From NCBI RefSeq assembly GCF_024345205.1, contig NZ_BROC01000001.1, forward strand, positions 124,001 through 188,000: a stretch of DNA of 64,000 nt. The letters run 5' to 3'. This document shows positions 9,181-19,898 of this stretch, piece after piece. The notes beneath the pieces are model-generated. The model had not been told where the DNA came from, searched no databases, and saw nothing but the letters and a program-made list of their open reading frames with translations. The stretch comes from Lapidilactobacillus luobeiensis (GTDB taxonomy: Bacteria > Bacillota > Bacilli > Lactobacillales > Lactobacillaceae). A program made the translations under genes and the position numbers. Positions within the stretch are counted from its first letter, which is position 1, and every line of letters begins with the position of its first letter.

Positions 9181-9562
9181 GCCGCCGCAAACAGGCAAGA
9201 ACCATAATTTCTGGCAGTCGTTCAAACACGCTTGGACCGGTCTGCGCTTTACCTTCCAGCATGAGCAGAATTTCAAGTTTCACGTGTTGATCGGCTTTTT
9301 GGTGATTGTTTTCAGCGCGGTGATCCAAGTCAATACCACCGAGTGGCTCTGGCTGATCGGGGTGATTTTCATTGTGTTGATCGCCGAGCTGTGGAATACG
9401 GCGGTGGAATATATCGTCGATTTGTTGGTGGCCAAGCAGTACGATCCCTTGGCCAAGCACATCAAGGACGTTTCCGCGGCGATCGTCTTGGTGGCCGCGG
9501 CGTTGGCGGTCATCGTCGGCTTGATCATCTTCGTTCCATATTTTTGGCAGTTATTGTTTTAG
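9158..9562 (+). CDS. dgkA: diacylglycerol/undecaprenol kinase family protein
   Basis: Small integral membrane kinase. In Gram-positives, members phosphorylate undecaprenol for cell-wall carrier recycling. 134 aa. The catalytic signature ELWNTAVEYIVDLL is present and three hydrophobic spans follow a short cytosolic N-terminus. The ATG at 9158 overlaps the ybeY end and has AAGAAGAA seven bases upstream; ATG 9164 is an alternative. Part of the phoH-recO run. Confidence 0.93.
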   Translation: MLMASNVKPPQTGKNHNFWQSFKHAWTGLRFTFQHEQNFKFHVLIGFLVIVFSAVIQVNTTEWLWLIGVIFIVLIAELWNTAVEYIVDLLVAKQYDPLAKHIKDVSAAIVLVAAALAVIVGLIIFVPYFWQLLF

Positions 9563-9595
9563 AAAAACATTTTGCATGATAAGGGAGATTTTTGG

Positions 9596-10009
9596 ATGGA
9601 TCTAACAGAATTGACCGCAGCGGCGCAAGAAGCGCGGCTGGCCGCCTATGTACCTTATTCCAAATTTGCGGTGGGTGCCGCCGTTTTGACCGAAAATGGC
9701 ACGATCTATCAGGGCTGTAACATTGAAAACTCGTCCTTTCCGCTGACCGTTTGCGCGGAACGGGTGGCGATTTTCAAGGCGGTGGCCGCGGGTCAACAGC
9801 ACATCAAGGCGATCGCGGTGGTGGCCGACACGAAAGGCCCCGTTTCACCTTGTGGCGCTTGTCGCCAAGTCATGACCGAGTTCATGGCTCCAGATGGCAC
9901 CATCACCATGAGCAATCTTCATGGTGACACCAGAACGGTATCGGTCAGTGAGATCTTGCCGTTTTCATTTTTCCTAAAGGATGATCGTAATGACGGAACA
10001 ACCATTTAA
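9596..10009 (+). CDS. cdd: cytidine deaminase
   Basis: Deaminates cytidine and deoxycytidine in pyrimidine salvage; zinc enzyme. 137 aa, typical of the short homotetrameric type. Zinc and catalytic residues: C53-A-E55 and PCGAC (C86, C89), with substrate segment CNIENSSF. Start ATG 9596 has GGGAG eight bases upstream; an in-frame ATG eight codons earlier is poorly placed. It overlaps era by 20 bases. Confidence 0.96.
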   Translation: MDLTELTAAAQEARLAAYVPYSKFAVGAAVLTENGTIYQGCNIENSSFPLTVCAERVAIFKAVAAGQQHIKAIAVVADTKGPVSPCGACRQVMTEFMAPDGTITMSNLHGDTRTVSVSEILPFSFFLKDDRNDGTTI

Positions 10010-10901
10010 ATCAGGCTTCGTAGCCTTGTTAGGCCGCCCAAATGTGGGCAAATCAACACTAATGAACCGAATCATTGGCGAAAAGGTGGCGATTATGTCA
10101 CCGAAAGCGCAGACCACGCGCAATAAGATCCAGGGGGTGATCACCGACGCTGACGCCCAGATCATTTTCTTGGACACCCCAGGGATCCACAAGCCTAAAA
10201 ACGACTTGGACAACTATATGGACCAGGCGGCTTTCTCCGCCCTCAGTGAGGTGGACATCGCCGTTTACATGACGGGCGCCGCCGACAAAATCGGCCCTGG
10301 TGACCGTTTCATTTTGGAGCGCTTGGCAAAACTGGACACGCCGTTATTCTTGGTCATCAACAAAATCGACTTGGTCCATCCTGACGACTTGCTGGACCTG
10401 ATCGTGGGCTACCAAGAGTTGGCGAAGTTTGCGGAAGTGATTCCATTATCGGCCACGGAAGGCAACAATGTGGACGAATTGGTCAAAGAGATCAAATCCT
10501 ATTTGCCAGCGGGACCGAAATATTATCCTGACGACCAATTGACCGACCACCCTGAGTACTTTATCGTGGCGGAATTGATCCGTGAGCAGATCCTGTTACT
10601 GACCCGCGATGAGATTCCCCATTCCACTGCGGTCATCGTCAACCAAATGAATACCCATGAGCAGGGGAAACTGGTGATCGACGCCACCGTTTTCGTTGAC
10701 CGGGATAGTCAAAAGGGAATCGTCATTGGCAAAGGGGCGGCGATGATCAAGCAAATCGGGATCCGCTCCCGGAAGGAGATCGAGCCGCTCCTTGGTGAGC
10801 GCGTCAACTTGAAACTGCAAGTCAAGACGCAACGGAATTGGCGCGATAATCCGATTTTCTTACAACGAGCTGGCTACAATCAGAAGGATTTCAAGAATTG
10901 A
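9990..10901 (+). CDS. era: GTPase Era
   Basis: Essential GTPase that binds the 3' end of 16S rRNA and assists 30S assembly. 303 aa: N-terminal GTPase domain with G1 GRPNVGKS (residues 15-22), G3 DTPG, G4 NKID, then a KH domain in the C-terminal third ([13 protein letters not shown]). Start ATG 9990 is set by AAAGGA upstream; it lies within the end of cdd. It overlaps recO by four bases (TTGA). Confidence 0.97.
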   Translation: MTEQPFKSGFVALLGRPNVGKSTLMNRIIGEKVAIMSPKAQTTRNKIQGVITDADAQIIFLDTPGIHKPKNDLDNYMDQAAFSALSEVDIAVYMTGAADKIGPGDRFILERLAKLDTPLFLVINKIDLVHPDDLLDLIVGYQELAKFAEVIPLSATEGNNVDELVKEIKSYLPAGPKYYPDDQLTDHPEYFIVAELIREQILLLTRDEIPHSTAVIVNQMNTHEQGKLVIDATVFVDRDSQKGIVIGKGAAMIKQIGIRSRKEIEPLLGERVNLKLQVKTQRNWRDNPIFLQRAGYNQKDFKN

Positions 10902-11680
10902 GTCGTTTGATCGACGCCGAATTTCAAGGCTTGGTCATGTATCGGCGTGATTACGCCGAGCGTGATTTGCTGGTTCAGATCTTGACCGATCAATTCGGCC
11001 CGAAAATGTTTCTCGTTCGTGGTGCAAAAAAGCGCGGGTTCAAGCTGACCAGCGCTATTTTGCCATTTACGGAAGCAACTTATATCGGGCGGATCAGTCC
11101 CGAGGGCTTATCCTATTTGACTGCCACGAAAACAACCAAACTCTGGCGCAACATCAGCGAAGACCTGTTGTTGCAGGCTTATGCGGCTTACATTCTCAGC
11201 TTGGCTGGCGCGGCTTTTCCTGAAGGTGAGCCCTTGGGCCGCGCTTTCACCTTGATCCAAACCGCCTTGAACCAAATCGACGGCGGTATTGATCCGCAAT
11301 TATTGACGAACATGGTGGAAATCAAGTTACTGGACCGTTTCGGTGTCGCCCCTGATCTCACCGGTTGCGCCATTTGCGGCCGCAATGATTTGCCTCTAGA
11401 CTATTCGGAGGCGTTTGGCGGCCTGCTTTGCCAGAACCATTGGGCCCGTGATCCTCATCGTCTCCACGCCCAACCTAACGCCATCGTTCTGGTGCAACGC
11501 TTGGCGCGGATGATGCCGCTGCAGTTGGGCGCCACGGACCTGAACCCGCGGACCAAGCGCGAATTACAGCGCGTTCTGGATCATATTTATCAAGATCAAG
11601 TCGGGCTAGTGCCCAAGAGTAAAAAATTTCTAGACGGATTGGTCAATGGCGGTAATGGGCTATTGTTGAAGCGAGATTGA
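10898..11680 (+). CDS. recO: DNA repair protein RecO
   Basis: Recombination mediator that helps RecA load onto SSB-coated DNA in the RecFOR pathway. 260 aa: N-terminal OB fold ([22 protein letters not shown]...) and a C-terminal helical domain with a partial zinc site (CAICG and CQNH). The start is TTG 10898 in a TTGA overlap with the era stop, suggesting translational coupling. Last member of the phoH-recO run. Confidence 0.95.
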   Translation: MSRLIDAEFQGLVMYRRDYAERDLLVQILTDQFGPKMFLVRGAKKRGFKLTSAILPFTEATYIGRISPEGLSYLTATKTTKLWRNISEDLLLQAYAAYILSLAGAAFPEGEPLGRAFTLIQTALNQIDGGIDPQLLTNMVEIKLLDRFGVAPDLTGCAICGRNDLPLDYSEAFGGLLCQNHWARDPHRLHAQPNAIVLVQRLARMMPLQLGATDLNPRTKRELQRVLDHIYQDQVGLVPKSKKFLDGLVNGGNGLLLKRD

Positions 11681-11726
11681 TCACTGGCTGGTTCAACTCA
11701 TTGAAAGATTTGGAGGTCATTTACCC

Positions 11727-12383
11727 ATGGCACAAGCACCATCATTTCGCAACGCACTGCCAGAGAAGTTACTTGAATACGGCTTTCAAGCGGTCAGTCG
11801 TGGTTATCACTATACAACAACAATTTTGAACGGCGATTTTCATTTGTCGGTATTGATCGATCAAGATGGCCGCGGGCAGACAACTTTGACCGAAATAGCG
11901 AGCAATGAGGAATATATTCTCTATCAGACCAACGCCACGGGCGCGTTTGTCGCGGAAGTGCGCGCCGCCGTCGCCGCAGTTCTGGACGACATTGCCGCTA
12001 AATGTTGCGTGACCACGGTTTTTGAAACCGCACAAGCAATCCAGCTGATCAACGCTGTCCAACAGCAGTACGGCGATCAGTTGGCATATCTCTGGGAGAA
12101 ATTTCCCACCAACGCAGTCTGGCGCCGCCAGGATAATAATAAATGGTATAGCTTGTTGCTGACTGTCCCGCGGCGTAAATTAGGCGGTGATTCTGATGAA
12201 ATCGTGGAGATCATTGATCTTCGCAGCGCGCCAGAAAACTTAGCTGGGCTACTTGAACGGCCCGACTATTATCCCGGCTGGCACATGAACAAGCAACATT
12301 GGTACACCATTATTCTAGATGGGTCGGTGCCACTGTCTGAAATTTGCCAGCGCATAGAGGAAAGTTATTTGTTGGCTAAGTAG
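11727..12383 (+). CDS. MmcQ/YjbR-like protein with N-terminal extension
   Basis: 218 aa. The C-terminal half (WEKFPTNAVWRR...KWYSLLLTV...IDLRSAPENL...YYPGWHMNKQHWYTIILDG) matches the CyaY-like YjbR fold, whose function is unknown. The N-terminal half is a separate domain with no motif I recognise. A GGAGG RBS precedes the ATG. It lies 46 bases after recO, so it could be co-transcribed, and it ends at a strong terminator. Confidence 0.82.
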   Translation: MAQAPSFRNALPEKLLEYGFQAVSRGYHYTTTILNGDFHLSVLIDQDGRGQTTLTEIASNEEYILYQTNATGAFVAEVRAAVAAVLDDIAAKCCVTTVFETAQAIQLINAVQQQYGDQLAYLWEKFPTNAVWRRQDNNKWYSLLLTVPRRKLGGDSDEIVEIIDLRSAPENLAGLLERPDYYPGWHMNKQHWYTIILDGSVPLSEICQRIEESYLLAK

Positions 12384-12474
12384 GCGCTGTCGCTGGTGTT
12401 GGTTGCGGGTGCTGGCGGGTTGCCCCGTTCGCTTGATCAATGTTGGTGCATTCGTCATTTTACTCTATATGAAC

Positions 12475-12521
12475 AAATAAATGGCATGACTCCAGGTTTC
12501 ATCGGAGTCATGCCATTTATT
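12475..12521. terminator. bidirectional terminator
   Basis: The arms AAATAAATGGCATGACTCC and GGAGTCATGCCATTTATT form a long near-perfect stem. It lies between the YjbR-like gene (+) and the ABC transporter gene (-). Neither side has a strong T-run, so termination strength is uncertain. Confidence 0.7.
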
Positions 12522-12612
12522 GAATTGGATAACTTTCTAGCTGTTGAGGTTGCCCACAGGATCTAGGCCAGTTTGAAACGGGTGCTTTTTGAGTATTCTT
12601 GTTGGGCGTTTT

Positions 12613-14226
12613 CTATTGGTTGAAATCAAGGACTCCGTCAACCGAGGTAATAAAATCTGGATTAGCAAAATGATGGCTGACGACGATCAGCGTGACGTCG
12701 CTCAGTTGCAACAAGGCAGTCTCGATGGCAGTTGCCGCCTGCGGATCAAGCGAAGCTGTCGCCTCATCAACTAGCCAGATTTTACGCTGCTGGTAGAAAC
12801 CACGGGCCAACGCGATCCGTTCCCGTTGGCCGCCTGATAACTGCTGACCAGACTGAATGATCTCTGTCGCCAAGCCCGCTGGAAAAACCTGGGGCATTTG
12901 ATCGAGCCCGCTGAAATGTAAGGCGGCCTGTAACCGTTCCGGATCTTCCGGCGCGTCCAACATGATATTGAAGCCTAACGTCGCCGAAAAGATATGCGGC
13001 TGTTGGCTGAGATAAACAATTTGTTCGCGGACCTGCGGAGCGGGCAATTGTTGATAGTCATGACCGGCCAGCGTCACAGTTCCTGTCGTGGGAATGAGTC
13101 GCCCGGCCAATAAATTCAGCAAGGTGCTTTTGCCCACACCTGATGGTCCGATCACGGCGTATTTTTGCTGAGCGGTAAAGGTATAGGAGAAATCCTGGAG
13201 GATCGGCTTGTCGTCATAAGTAAACGTGACGTCCTCCAAACTGACTGTCGCCGGCGCTAATTGTGCCGGTGCGGCAGTGGTCGTGGAAATGTGCGGCGAC
13301 GCTGTGACTTGCGTATATTTGGCAAAAATCGGTTCAACAGTTTTCATTTCGACCAGATTGGCCATCAAGCCCGTCAGGTTAGCGAAGATCGTGGCGGAAA
13401 AGTAGCGCGCACCACTGATTGCCCCAACCGGTACCAGTTTTGCGAAGAACAAAGCGCAGGCGTGGGCCATGACAATGACTTGACTAGTCAAACTGATGAA
13501 ATTTGAGGCGCCCATCATACGCCCAGACGTGCGCGCCTGCGCGATCTTGCTGGTCGCAAAGTTGGTCGTGGCGCCTTTCGTGAACTTAACGGCGGCTTTC
13601 TGCCGATTCAATTGCATCAGTTCATCGAAACCACCAAACAGATCCGTAAAACTTTTGGTCAGCTGTTCGGCGCTGTGTGAGGACTTCAAGGCTGCGGCGT
13701 TCATTTTCTTCGTGAAAACGCGTGGCGCCGTCAACATCACTGCCAACAGGAGCGCGATCGTAATGATCAATGAATAGTGAAATTGAATGATCGCGCCAAT
13801 ACTCATCACGATCGTTAGCCCCTGCGAGACGACTAAGGCCAAGGTCTCAAAACCATAATCGTTGATCGTATTGATATCGTTGGTCACCCAAGAAAGATAG
13901 GTTGCCTGGTCCTGCTGATGATAATCCGCATACGGCAAGCGGCTTAAATTAACCACGATCTGCTGGCGAATATCCTGATCCATGGCTTGGACCCATCTTT
14001 CCATACTGGTTTCGTTCGCAACGATCTGCCAACCCCAAACGATATTTGTTAATTCGAGAACAACCAGCCATAAAATGACAGCTCTCAGATTCAACTTAAC
14101 GATATTCGTGACAATATTTGCACTGCCCAAGCCATACATGGTTGTACAACCAGCGCCCACAATTTGCCAAAACAGCGTGATCAGACTAAGACGACGCTGC
14201 CGCTTGATACATTTCCAAAGTGACAT
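12613..14226 (-). CDS. ABC exporter half-transporter (permease-ATPase fusion)
   Basis: 537 aa. The N-terminal ~300 residues hold about six membrane spans of the type I exporter fold; the C-terminal ABC domain has Walker A GPSGVGKS (360-367), signature LSGGQ (463-467) and Walker B WLVDEA (484-489). It should act as a dimer and export an unknown substrate; it resembles single-subunit CydD/bacteriocin-type half transporters but no peptidase domain is present. GGAGGAG precedes the ATG. It stands alone in opposite orientation within a block of conserved plus-strand genes, suggesting later insertion. Confidence 0.9.
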   Translation of the reverse strand: MSLWKCIKRQRRLSLITLFWQIVGAGCTTMYGLGSANIVTNIVKLNLRAVILWLVVLELTNIVWGWQIVANETSMERWVQAMDQDIRQQIVVNLSRLPYADYHQQDQATYLSWVTNDINTINDYGFETLALVVSQGLTIVMSIGAIIQFHYSLIITIALLLAVMLTAPRVFTKKMNAAALKSSHSAEQLTKSFTDLFGGFDELMQLNRQKAAVKFTKGATTNFATSKIAQARTSGRMMGASNFISLTSQVIVMAHACALFFAKLVPVGAISGARYFSATIFANLTGLMANLVEMKTVEPIFAKYTQVTASPHISTTTAAPAQLAPATVSLEDVTFTYDDKPILQDFSYTFTAQQKYAVIGPSGVGKSTLLNLLAGRLIPTTGTVTLAGHDYQQLPAPQVREQIVYLSQQPHIFSATLGFNIMLDAPEDPERLQAALHFSGLDQMPQVFPAGLATEIIQSGQQLSGGQRERIALARGFYQQRKIWLVDEATASLDPQAATAIETALLQLSDVTLIVVSHHFANPDFITSVDGVLDFNQ

Positions 14227-14448
14227 AGCACTCCTCCAATTATAAAAACAAGATTTTAAAACTTATACAACTATTTCAGTATACGAGTTTTCCCCAAGCT
14301 CAACAAGCCATTATTAAAAAAATACACAAATAATGGCAAACGAACTCATAATACCGGCGAGTCATGTCTCATGACTTTAATATTTTCCGATTGGGAAGTG
14401 ATACTATCTCCAAATCTATTTATAGAATACATGCGGGCTTTAATGACT

Positions 14449-14640
14449 AAGATAACGTTGAGCGGCTGGAGCGGAGAAATTCGGGGTGAGATCGCCGTGA
14501 AATTGACCTTAGCGGTTTACCGCTTAGGTCAAGGCTCAGCTTTGAGATTTTCGGCGCCTTCCGAAAAGCTCAAAGTGACGCCCACAGCGAGCTCACCCCG
14601 AGTTTCGCAGCGCAAGCCGCGGTCAATCTGCTTTCCACCT
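14449..14640 (-). repeat. solitary A core
   Basis: A single three-stem core without linker or partner core. Outer stem GAAATTCGGGGTGAG (14476-14490) with CTCACCCCGAGTTTC (14592-14606). P3 arms are TTGACCT/AGGTCAA, unlike the usual TTATTCT/AGAATAA but still complementary; P2 is CTTTGAG/CTCAAAG type. This copy preserves the empty site of the MITE at 27307-27531. The rest of the 14227-14682 gap shows no gene. Confidence 0.85.
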
Positions 14641-14682
14641 TGCTAAACCGGCAATTATCGACTCCGCCGTTAATTTTAACTC

Positions 14683-14711
14683 TTGCAATTTCACAAATTT
14701 AGGGCTATCAT
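14683..14711 (+). promoter_or_regulatory. promoter of the glyQS T-box transcript
   Basis: TTGCAA (14683-14688), a 17-bp spacer, TATCAT (14706-14711). Placed to start the T-box leader near 14719. Confidence 0.65.
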
Positions 14712-14719
14712 AAGTCGTA

Positions 14720-14917
14720 ACTTAATACCACCGCAATGATCAGGTCAATCAGCGTTTTCCAGCGAGTGCCGACAGTGAAAGGGCACAATCACGCTATCTG
14801 GCGCCTAGGAGCGGTTAAGCAATGAAGTGTAGATGTACGCATCTAAATTAGGGTGGAACCGCGAAAATAATCGTCCCTATGTGGCTACCAGTGTAGCCGC
14901 ATAGGGATTTTTTTATG
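14720..14917 (+). ncRNA. T-box leader for glyQS
   Basis: A tRNA-sensing riboswitch that lets transcription proceed when uncharged tRNA-Gly binds. The T-box sequence AGGGTGGAACCGCG is at 14850-14863. Just after it is the terminator helix CCCTATGTGGCTA/TAGCCGCATAGGG with a T-run (about 14874-14917). Stem I elements lie upstream, including the AGTGCC...GGCAC pairing at 14765-14790. The specifier is presumably a glycine codon; a GGC occurs in the stem I region, but I could not fix which triplet is used. Confidence 0.92.
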
Positions 14918-14965
14918 TTCCGGGAACGCTTAAGGCGGATGGACAATCAACGATGAGGTGAGGAA

Positions 14966-15874
14966 ATGGTCAAACAGTTGAATATTCAAGAGATGATCTT
15001 GACGTTGCAACAATTTTGGGCGAAAAAGGGTTGTATGTTGATGGAGGCCTATGATAACGAGAAAGGCGCGGGTACGATGTCGCCGTATACTTTCCTACGG
15101 GCGATCGGGCCAGAACCTTGGAACGCGGCTTATGTGGAACCATCCCGGCGGCCGGCAGATGGGCGTTATGGCGAGAATCCGAATCGCTTGTTTCAGCATC
15201 ATCAATTTCAAGTGGTCATGAAGCCGTCACCGAAGAATATCCAAGAATATTACTTGGATAGCTTGCGGGAGCTGGGGATCGAGCCGTTGGAACACGATAT
15301 TCGTTTCGTTGAAGACAACTGGGAAAATCCGTCAATGGGTTGTGCCGGTGTTGGTTGGGAAGTTTGGCTGGATGGCATGGAAGTTTCGCAGTTCACCTAT
15401 TTCCAACAAGTCGGGGGACTGACCGTTGATCCGGTCACGTCTGAAATCACTTATGGGGTCGAACGTTTGGCTTCTTATATCCAAAACGTCAATTCTGTTT
15501 TCGATTTGCAGTGGGGCGATGGTGTGCTCTACGGCGATATTTTCAAGGAGCCAGAATACGAGCACTCAAAGTACGCCTTTGAAGAGAGCGACCAGGAAAT
15601 GTTGCTGAATTTCTTCAATAGTTATGAAAAAGAGGCGCTGAGGTTGATCAAATTAGGGCTGGTCCATCCTGCCTATGATTACGTGCTGAAATGTAGCCAT
15701 ACTTTCAATCTGCTGGACGCTCGCGGTGCCGTTTCCGTGACTGAACGGGCCGGTTATCTGTCCCGGATTCGCAGCATGGCGCACAAGATTGCCAAGGCCT
15801 TCGTGGAAGAACGGGAGAAACTCGGCTTCCCATTATTGGAACATGCTCAAGAAACCGCTGGGGAGGAAAACTAA
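14966..15874 (+). CDS. glyQ: glycyl-tRNA synthetase alpha subunit
   Basis: Catalytic subunit of the bacterial tetrameric glycyl-tRNA synthetase; forms glycyl-adenylate and charges tRNA-Gly with GlyS. 302 aa, the usual length. The family N-terminus [21 protein letters not shown] and segments [14 protein letters not shown] and [18 protein letters not shown] are conserved. RBS GGTGAGGAA before the ATG. Preceded by a glycine T-box and followed two bases later by glyS. Confidence 0.98.
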   Translation: MVKQLNIQEMILTLQQFWAKKGCMLMEAYDNEKGAGTMSPYTFLRAIGPEPWNAAYVEPSRRPADGRYGENPNRLFQHHQFQVVMKPSPKNIQEYYLDSLRELGIEPLEHDIRFVEDNWENPSMGCAGVGWEVWLDGMEVSQFTYFQQVGGLTVDPVTSEITYGVERLASYIQNVNSVFDLQWGDGVLYGDIFKEPEYEHSKYAFEESDQEMLLNFFNSYEKEALRLIKLGLVHPAYDYVLKCSHTFNLLDARGAVSVTERAGYLSRIRSMAHKIAKAFVEEREKLGFPLLEHAQETAGEEN

Positions 15875-15875
15875 A

Positions 15876-17954
15876 ATGACGGCAAATTATTTATTAGAAA
15901 TCGGTTTGGAAGAAATGCCGGCCCATGTTGTACGCCCAAGCGTGGAACAACTGAAGACCAAAACGGCCGCTTTTTTGAACGACCAGCATTTGGCGTTTGC
16001 GCGAATCGAGGTTTTCGCGACACCGCGGCGCTTAGCTGTCTTGGTGCGGGATCTGGCGACAGAACAGCCCGACCAAGTTGAAGAAGTCAAAGGTCCCGCT
16101 AAGAAGATCGCCTTGACACCTGACGGCGAGTTTAGCAAGGCGGCGCTGGGTTTTGCTCGGGGTCAAGGGGTTGATCCCAGCGCGATCACTTTCAAAGACT
16201 TCAAAGGCGTTGATTATGTCTTCGTCGAAAAGAAGACAGTGGGTCGGCCCGCCGCAGCGATCCTGCCTGAATTGATCCAGGTGGTCAAAGGCCTGACTTT
16301 CCCCACGCGCATGAAGTGGGGCACGAATCATTTCGAATATATTCGGCCGATCCACTGGTTGGTCAGCCTGCTGGATGACCAAATCATTCCGATGAGCCTG
16401 CTGGATGTGACTGCGGGCCGCGTCTCACAAGGTCATCGTTTCTTAGGCAAACCGGTGACGATCGCCACGGCGACCGACTATGAACAGGACTTGGCTCAAG
16501 TTAAGGTGATCGCGGATTTGGCGCGACGGCAGGCCCTGATCGAGGCTCAGATCCAAACCATCGCCCATGATCATAATTGGCAAGTTGATCTTGATCCTGA
16601 TTTATTAGAAGAAGTAGTCAACTTGGTGGAATATCCAACCGCGTTCGCTGGCCACTTTGATCACAAATACTTGGCCGTTCCTGAACCAGTTTTGATCACT
16701 TCAATGAAAGATAATCAGCGCTATTTCTATGTGCGTGACCAGAACGGCCAGTTGGCTGCTGATTTTATCGGGGTCCGCAACGGTAATCGCGAGTATTTAG
16801 ACAATGTCATCGCCGGCAACGAGAAAGTGCTGGTTGCGCGCTTAGATGACGCCCGCTTCTTCTTCGAAGAGGATCAGAAGCTGTCGATCGATGCTTATGT
16901 GGCGAAATTGAAGAAGGTCACCTTCCACGACAAGATCGGCACGCTCTATGAGAAAATGCAGCGGGTCAATGTCATTGCCCAAAGCCTAGGTCAATTGTTT
17001 GGCTTGAGCGCGCAAGAAATGGCCGATTTGGATCGGGCCAGTCGGATCTACAAGTTTGATCTGGTGACTGGCATGGTCGGTGAGTTCCCCGAATTGCAAG
17101 GCACGATGGGGGAGATCTACGCTAAGATTTTTGGTGAAAATGACGCCGTCGCCCAGGCGATCCGCGAACATTATTTGCCGATCTCCGCGGAAGGCGCCTT
17201 GCCCGCTTCTAGAGTTGGCGCGACCTTGGCGATCGCCGATAAACTTGACAGCACGCTGGCCTTTTTCGTGGTGGGCATGATCCCCAATGGTTCCAACGAT
17301 CCTTACGCGTTGCGGCGGCAAGCTTACGGTGTGGTCCGAATCTTGTTGGCCAACCAATGGCACCTTTCCTTAGGCAAATTACAAGCCGAAATCGAACACG
17401 TTTTGGCCGACCGGGGCTTGACCTTCAAGCTGGACTGGCAAAAGAACGGCGCCGAACTGCGGCATTTCTTCACCGATCGGATGCGCCAATTGTTCAGTGA
17501 GAAGAATTTCCGTCATGACTTCGTGGAAGCCTTGGCTGATTCCAACGCGATCGATCCAACCATGATCAATGAAGTAGCCGAGACCTTGAACGAGCACCGC
17601 CACGATGACGATTTCAAGGAAACCATCGAAGCGTTGACTCGGGTCTTGCGTTTGACCAAGCAAACTGACGCTAAATCCAGTGATTTGTCCGTGGATCCCG
17701 CCTTGTTTGAGAATCCGTCTGAACAAGTGTTGTTCGACGCCGTGACGCAAATCCGCAGCCAATTCGCCCAGCAAACGGTCGAACAGAATTATGAAGCGCT
17801 CCGTGATCTACGCCCCCTGATTGAAAACTATTTCGAAGAAAATATGATCATGGCCGACGATCTGCAAGTGCGGAATAACCGCTTGAATCAATTGCGGATC
17901 CTGCAAAAGCTGATCACGATCTTCGGTGATCTGCAAGAATTAGTTGTCAAATAG
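15876..17954 (+). CDS. glyS: glycyl-tRNA synthetase beta subunit
   Basis: Beta subunit, needed for tRNA binding and aminoacylation with GlyQ. 692 aa. The N-terminus [15 protein letters not shown] is diagnostic; the middle has an HD-like domain and the C-terminus an anticodon-binding helical domain. Start ATG 15876 follows GGGAGGAAAAC at the end of glyQ; the longer in-frame upstream extension overlaps glyQ and lacks an RBS. An intrinsic terminator follows. Confidence 0.97.
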   Translation: MTANYLLEIGLEEMPAHVVRPSVEQLKTKTAAFLNDQHLAFARIEVFATPRRLAVLVRDLATEQPDQVEEVKGPAKKIALTPDGEFSKAALGFARGQGVDPSAITFKDFKGVDYVFVEKKTVGRPAAAILPELIQVVKGLTFPTRMKWGTNHFEYIRPIHWLVSLLDDQIIPMSLLDVTAGRVSQGHRFLGKPVTIATATDYEQDLAQVKVIADLARRQALIEAQIQTIAHDHNWQVDLDPDLLEEVVNLVEYPTAFAGHFDHKYLAVPEPVLITSMKDNQRYFYVRDQNGQLAADFIGVRNGNREYLDNVIAGNEKVLVARLDDARFFFEEDQKLSIDAYVAKLKKVTFHDKIGTLYEKMQRVNVIAQSLGQLFGLSAQEMADLDRASRIYKFDLVTGMVGEFPELQGTMGEIYAKIFGENDAVAQAIREHYLPISAEGALPASRVGATLAIADKLDSTLAFFVVGMIPNGSNDPYALRRQAYGVVRILLANQWHLSLGKLQAEIEHVLADRGLTFKLDWQKNGAELRHFFTDRMRQLFSEKNFRHDFVEALADSNAIDPTMINEVAETLNEHRHDDDFKETIEALTRVLRLTKQTDAKSSDLSVDPALFENPSEQVLFDAVTQIRSQFAQQTVEQNYEALRDLRPLIENYFEENMIMADDLQVRNNRLNQLRILQKLITIFGDLQELVVK

Positions 17955-17994
17955 GGATGAGCGCTTAAGAATACTGATGCCCGACTAAAAAAAT

Positions 17995-18053
17995 AAAAAC
18001 CGCTTTTCAGTGCCACGCCAATTGTCTGACGTGAGGCTGAGAAGCGGTTTTTG
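17995..18053 (+). terminator. intrinsic terminator after glyS
   Basis: AAAAACCGCTTTTCAG pairs with CTGAGAAGCGGTTTTT; bidirectional in principle. Confidence 0.85.
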
Positions 18054-18099
18054 ACTGGTGAAATAATCTTAATGGCGCTGGCGGCGACTAGGGGACTTT

Positions 18100-18215
18100 T
18101 AAACGTGTTCGCTGACCCAGCTCCTTCCGCCTATTTACGCCAGGCTTCTGGAAGTATCGTGCGCTGCACAAATTCTGACTAGGCTAATGCTCAGAAGCTG
18201 ACCAGGTCAGCTTGC
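18100..18215 (-). mobile_element. family B element, decayed copy
   Basis: Reverse-oriented relative of family B: AAACGTGTTCGCTGACCC at the left, GACTAGGCTAATGCTCAGAAGC on the right. The arm that should pair with the latter has diverged and the right end is degraded. No target duplication is visible. It sits between the glyS terminator and the GNAT gene stop. Confidence 0.6.
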
Positions 18216-18222
18216 GCGTTTT

Positions 18223-19113
18223 TTAAGCCAAATGGCGTTTCGGTTCAGGACAGTCCAAGTAGATCACCGTGGTTTCGACTTGAAAGCCGGCCCGCTCGTA
18301 TAAATGATGGGCCTGAACATTACTGGCTTCCACGCCTAAGCGTAACGTGGAAACTTGATCATAGGTCAGGCACAGTTGGTTGAGCAAATAAGTGCCCCAG
18401 CCGTTTCCCTGCTGCTCCGGACTGATGAACAAACTGAATAGATAAGCGCGGTCCACATCTAGATTAATGGCGCAAGCACCCAGCGGTTCTGACCCCCGCC
18501 AAAGAACCTGAAAGTCATTTTGCTGATCCTGCAGGCACCCCAACAGATATTGACGGGTACTGTCCACGGTGTTTTCTGGAAACGCCGCCTGATAGATGGG
18601 AAGAACAGCAGGAATCTCAGCAAGGCTTAATGGTCGTAAAACAGTCTTGGCGCGGGCAGGTAGGGCCAGTGTTGCTTGTTGCGGTCGCGCCATTTGCAAT
18701 TCCCAATCCGGATCCGCTGTTAGCCCAATCGCAGCTAAAAAATCTGGCTCCCTGTTCAAAAAGGCGAGTTCCGTCCAATATTCCCATTGATCATAACCAT
18801 ATTGACGCAAGGTTGTTTGACAAAGTTCGCCTAACCGCTGGCCAATCCCTTGACGCCGCTTATGTGGAAGCACAAAAACCGCCATTTCCGCTTCCTCTGG
18901 TGGTTGAGCATCGGCGTAGATCGTGGCCACCCCGACAATGTGTTGGTCGCTGCTGGCCAACGCAACCCAAGGCATTTCTTGGAAATAATTAAAGCGATTA
19001 TCCAAATAAGGATCTTTCGCGCCGCCGTCATAAAGATGACATTGGGCAATCAAATCCACGATTTCTTCAGTTTGTTGGTCAGAGAGTTGAGTCACGATTT
19101 GAAAATTTAACAT
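18223..19113 (-). CDS. tandem GNAT-fold N-acetyltransferase
   Basis: 296 aa with two GNAT domains. The N-terminal one has the acetyl-CoA loop RRQGIG at residues 86-91. The C-terminal one (from about residue 155) has EQQGNGWGTYLLNQL and ends ERAGFQVETTVIYL, the usual beta-bulge finish. The substrate is unknown. It reads against its neighbours and is bracketed by repeats, so it is probably an accessory gene inserted between glyS and dnaG. Confidence 0.88.
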   Translation of the reverse strand: MLNFQIVTQLSDQQTEEIVDLIAQCHLYDGGAKDPYLDNRFNYFQEMPWVALASSDQHIVGVATIYADAQPPEEAEMAVFVLPHKRRQGIGQRLGELCQTTLRQYGYDQWEYWTELAFLNREPDFLAAIGLTADPDWELQMARPQQATLALPARAKTVLRPLSLAEIPAVLPIYQAAFPENTVDSTRQYLLGCLQDQQNDFQVLWRGSEPLGACAINLDVDRAYLFSLFISPEQQGNGWGTYLLNQLCLTYDQVSTLRLGVEASNVQAHHLYERAGFQVETTVIYLDCPEPKRHLA

Positions 19114-19260
19114 ACAGCGCTTCCTTTCTTTACCAGCTTAATGAATACTAGTTTAGCGCCACGATGGCGAGGACGCAACTTTATTTGCAAAGAGGTTGGC
19201 CTTTCCGAAATTGATTTGAGTGGCGCTGCTAAAAAGCTGGTTTCGTTCTGATTTCTTTCC

Positions 19261-19732
19261 TGATTGCAGGTATGCTGGGGTTTGGTGTGAACGCAACCGC
19301 CGGCTTTTTTGGTGGTATGGCAATGCCAATGGATTTAATTGATTTACTGAGAACTGGGTTTGTTTATCAGACAGACTATACCGGTGTCGCCAATTTAAAA
19401 CTTATGACCACTAGCCATGGTTATTAATTGCGTGGTTCCCCATCCATCGGCCATAGCTTGCCAGTCTGCGTGAGTGCTCAAACGGCTGTTATAACGTTGA
19501 GCGGTTGGAGCAGAGAAATTCGGGTGAGATCGCCGTGTCGTTATTCTTAGCGGCTTTGCCGCTTAGAATAAGGCTCAGCTTTGAGATACGCGGGTTTTGC
19601 GAAGCTCAAAGTGACGCCCACAGCGAGCTCACCCCGAATTTCGCAGCGCAAGCCGTGGCCAAGCTACCTTTGTCCACAAAGCACCACATCCCAACATCAA
19701 CGCTCTGCGCAGCGCAAGCTGCGGCCAACCTA
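19261..19732 (-). repeat. composite intergenic repeat A, copy 3 (truncated)
   Basis: The A2 end is reduced to TGATTGCAGG...GCAACCGCC (19261-19300), after which the element jumps into the linker (GGTATGGCAATGCC, 19313 on), so core A2 and part of the linker are deleted. Core A1 is at 19514-19642 with P3 TTATTCT/AGAATAA. One G is missing from the left outer arm (GAAATTCGGGTGAG). The A1 boundary sequence GCGCAAGC(C/T)G(T/C)GGCCAA occurs twice (near 19648 and 19711), suggesting a small duplication at this end. Confidence 0.8.
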
Positions 19733-19898
19733 AGTCGGTATAGTTGACCAGCTAGCCAAAGCTTTTCGCAAGCATTACATTTGAAGTTCTCTCGATTTTA
19801 TGATAAATTATATGTTGTATAAGTGTGTCTAGGCTGGCGAACAGATTGTGGTCAGCCTATTTCTTGCTTATGAGTTGCAAGGAAAGGATGTGAAGATC

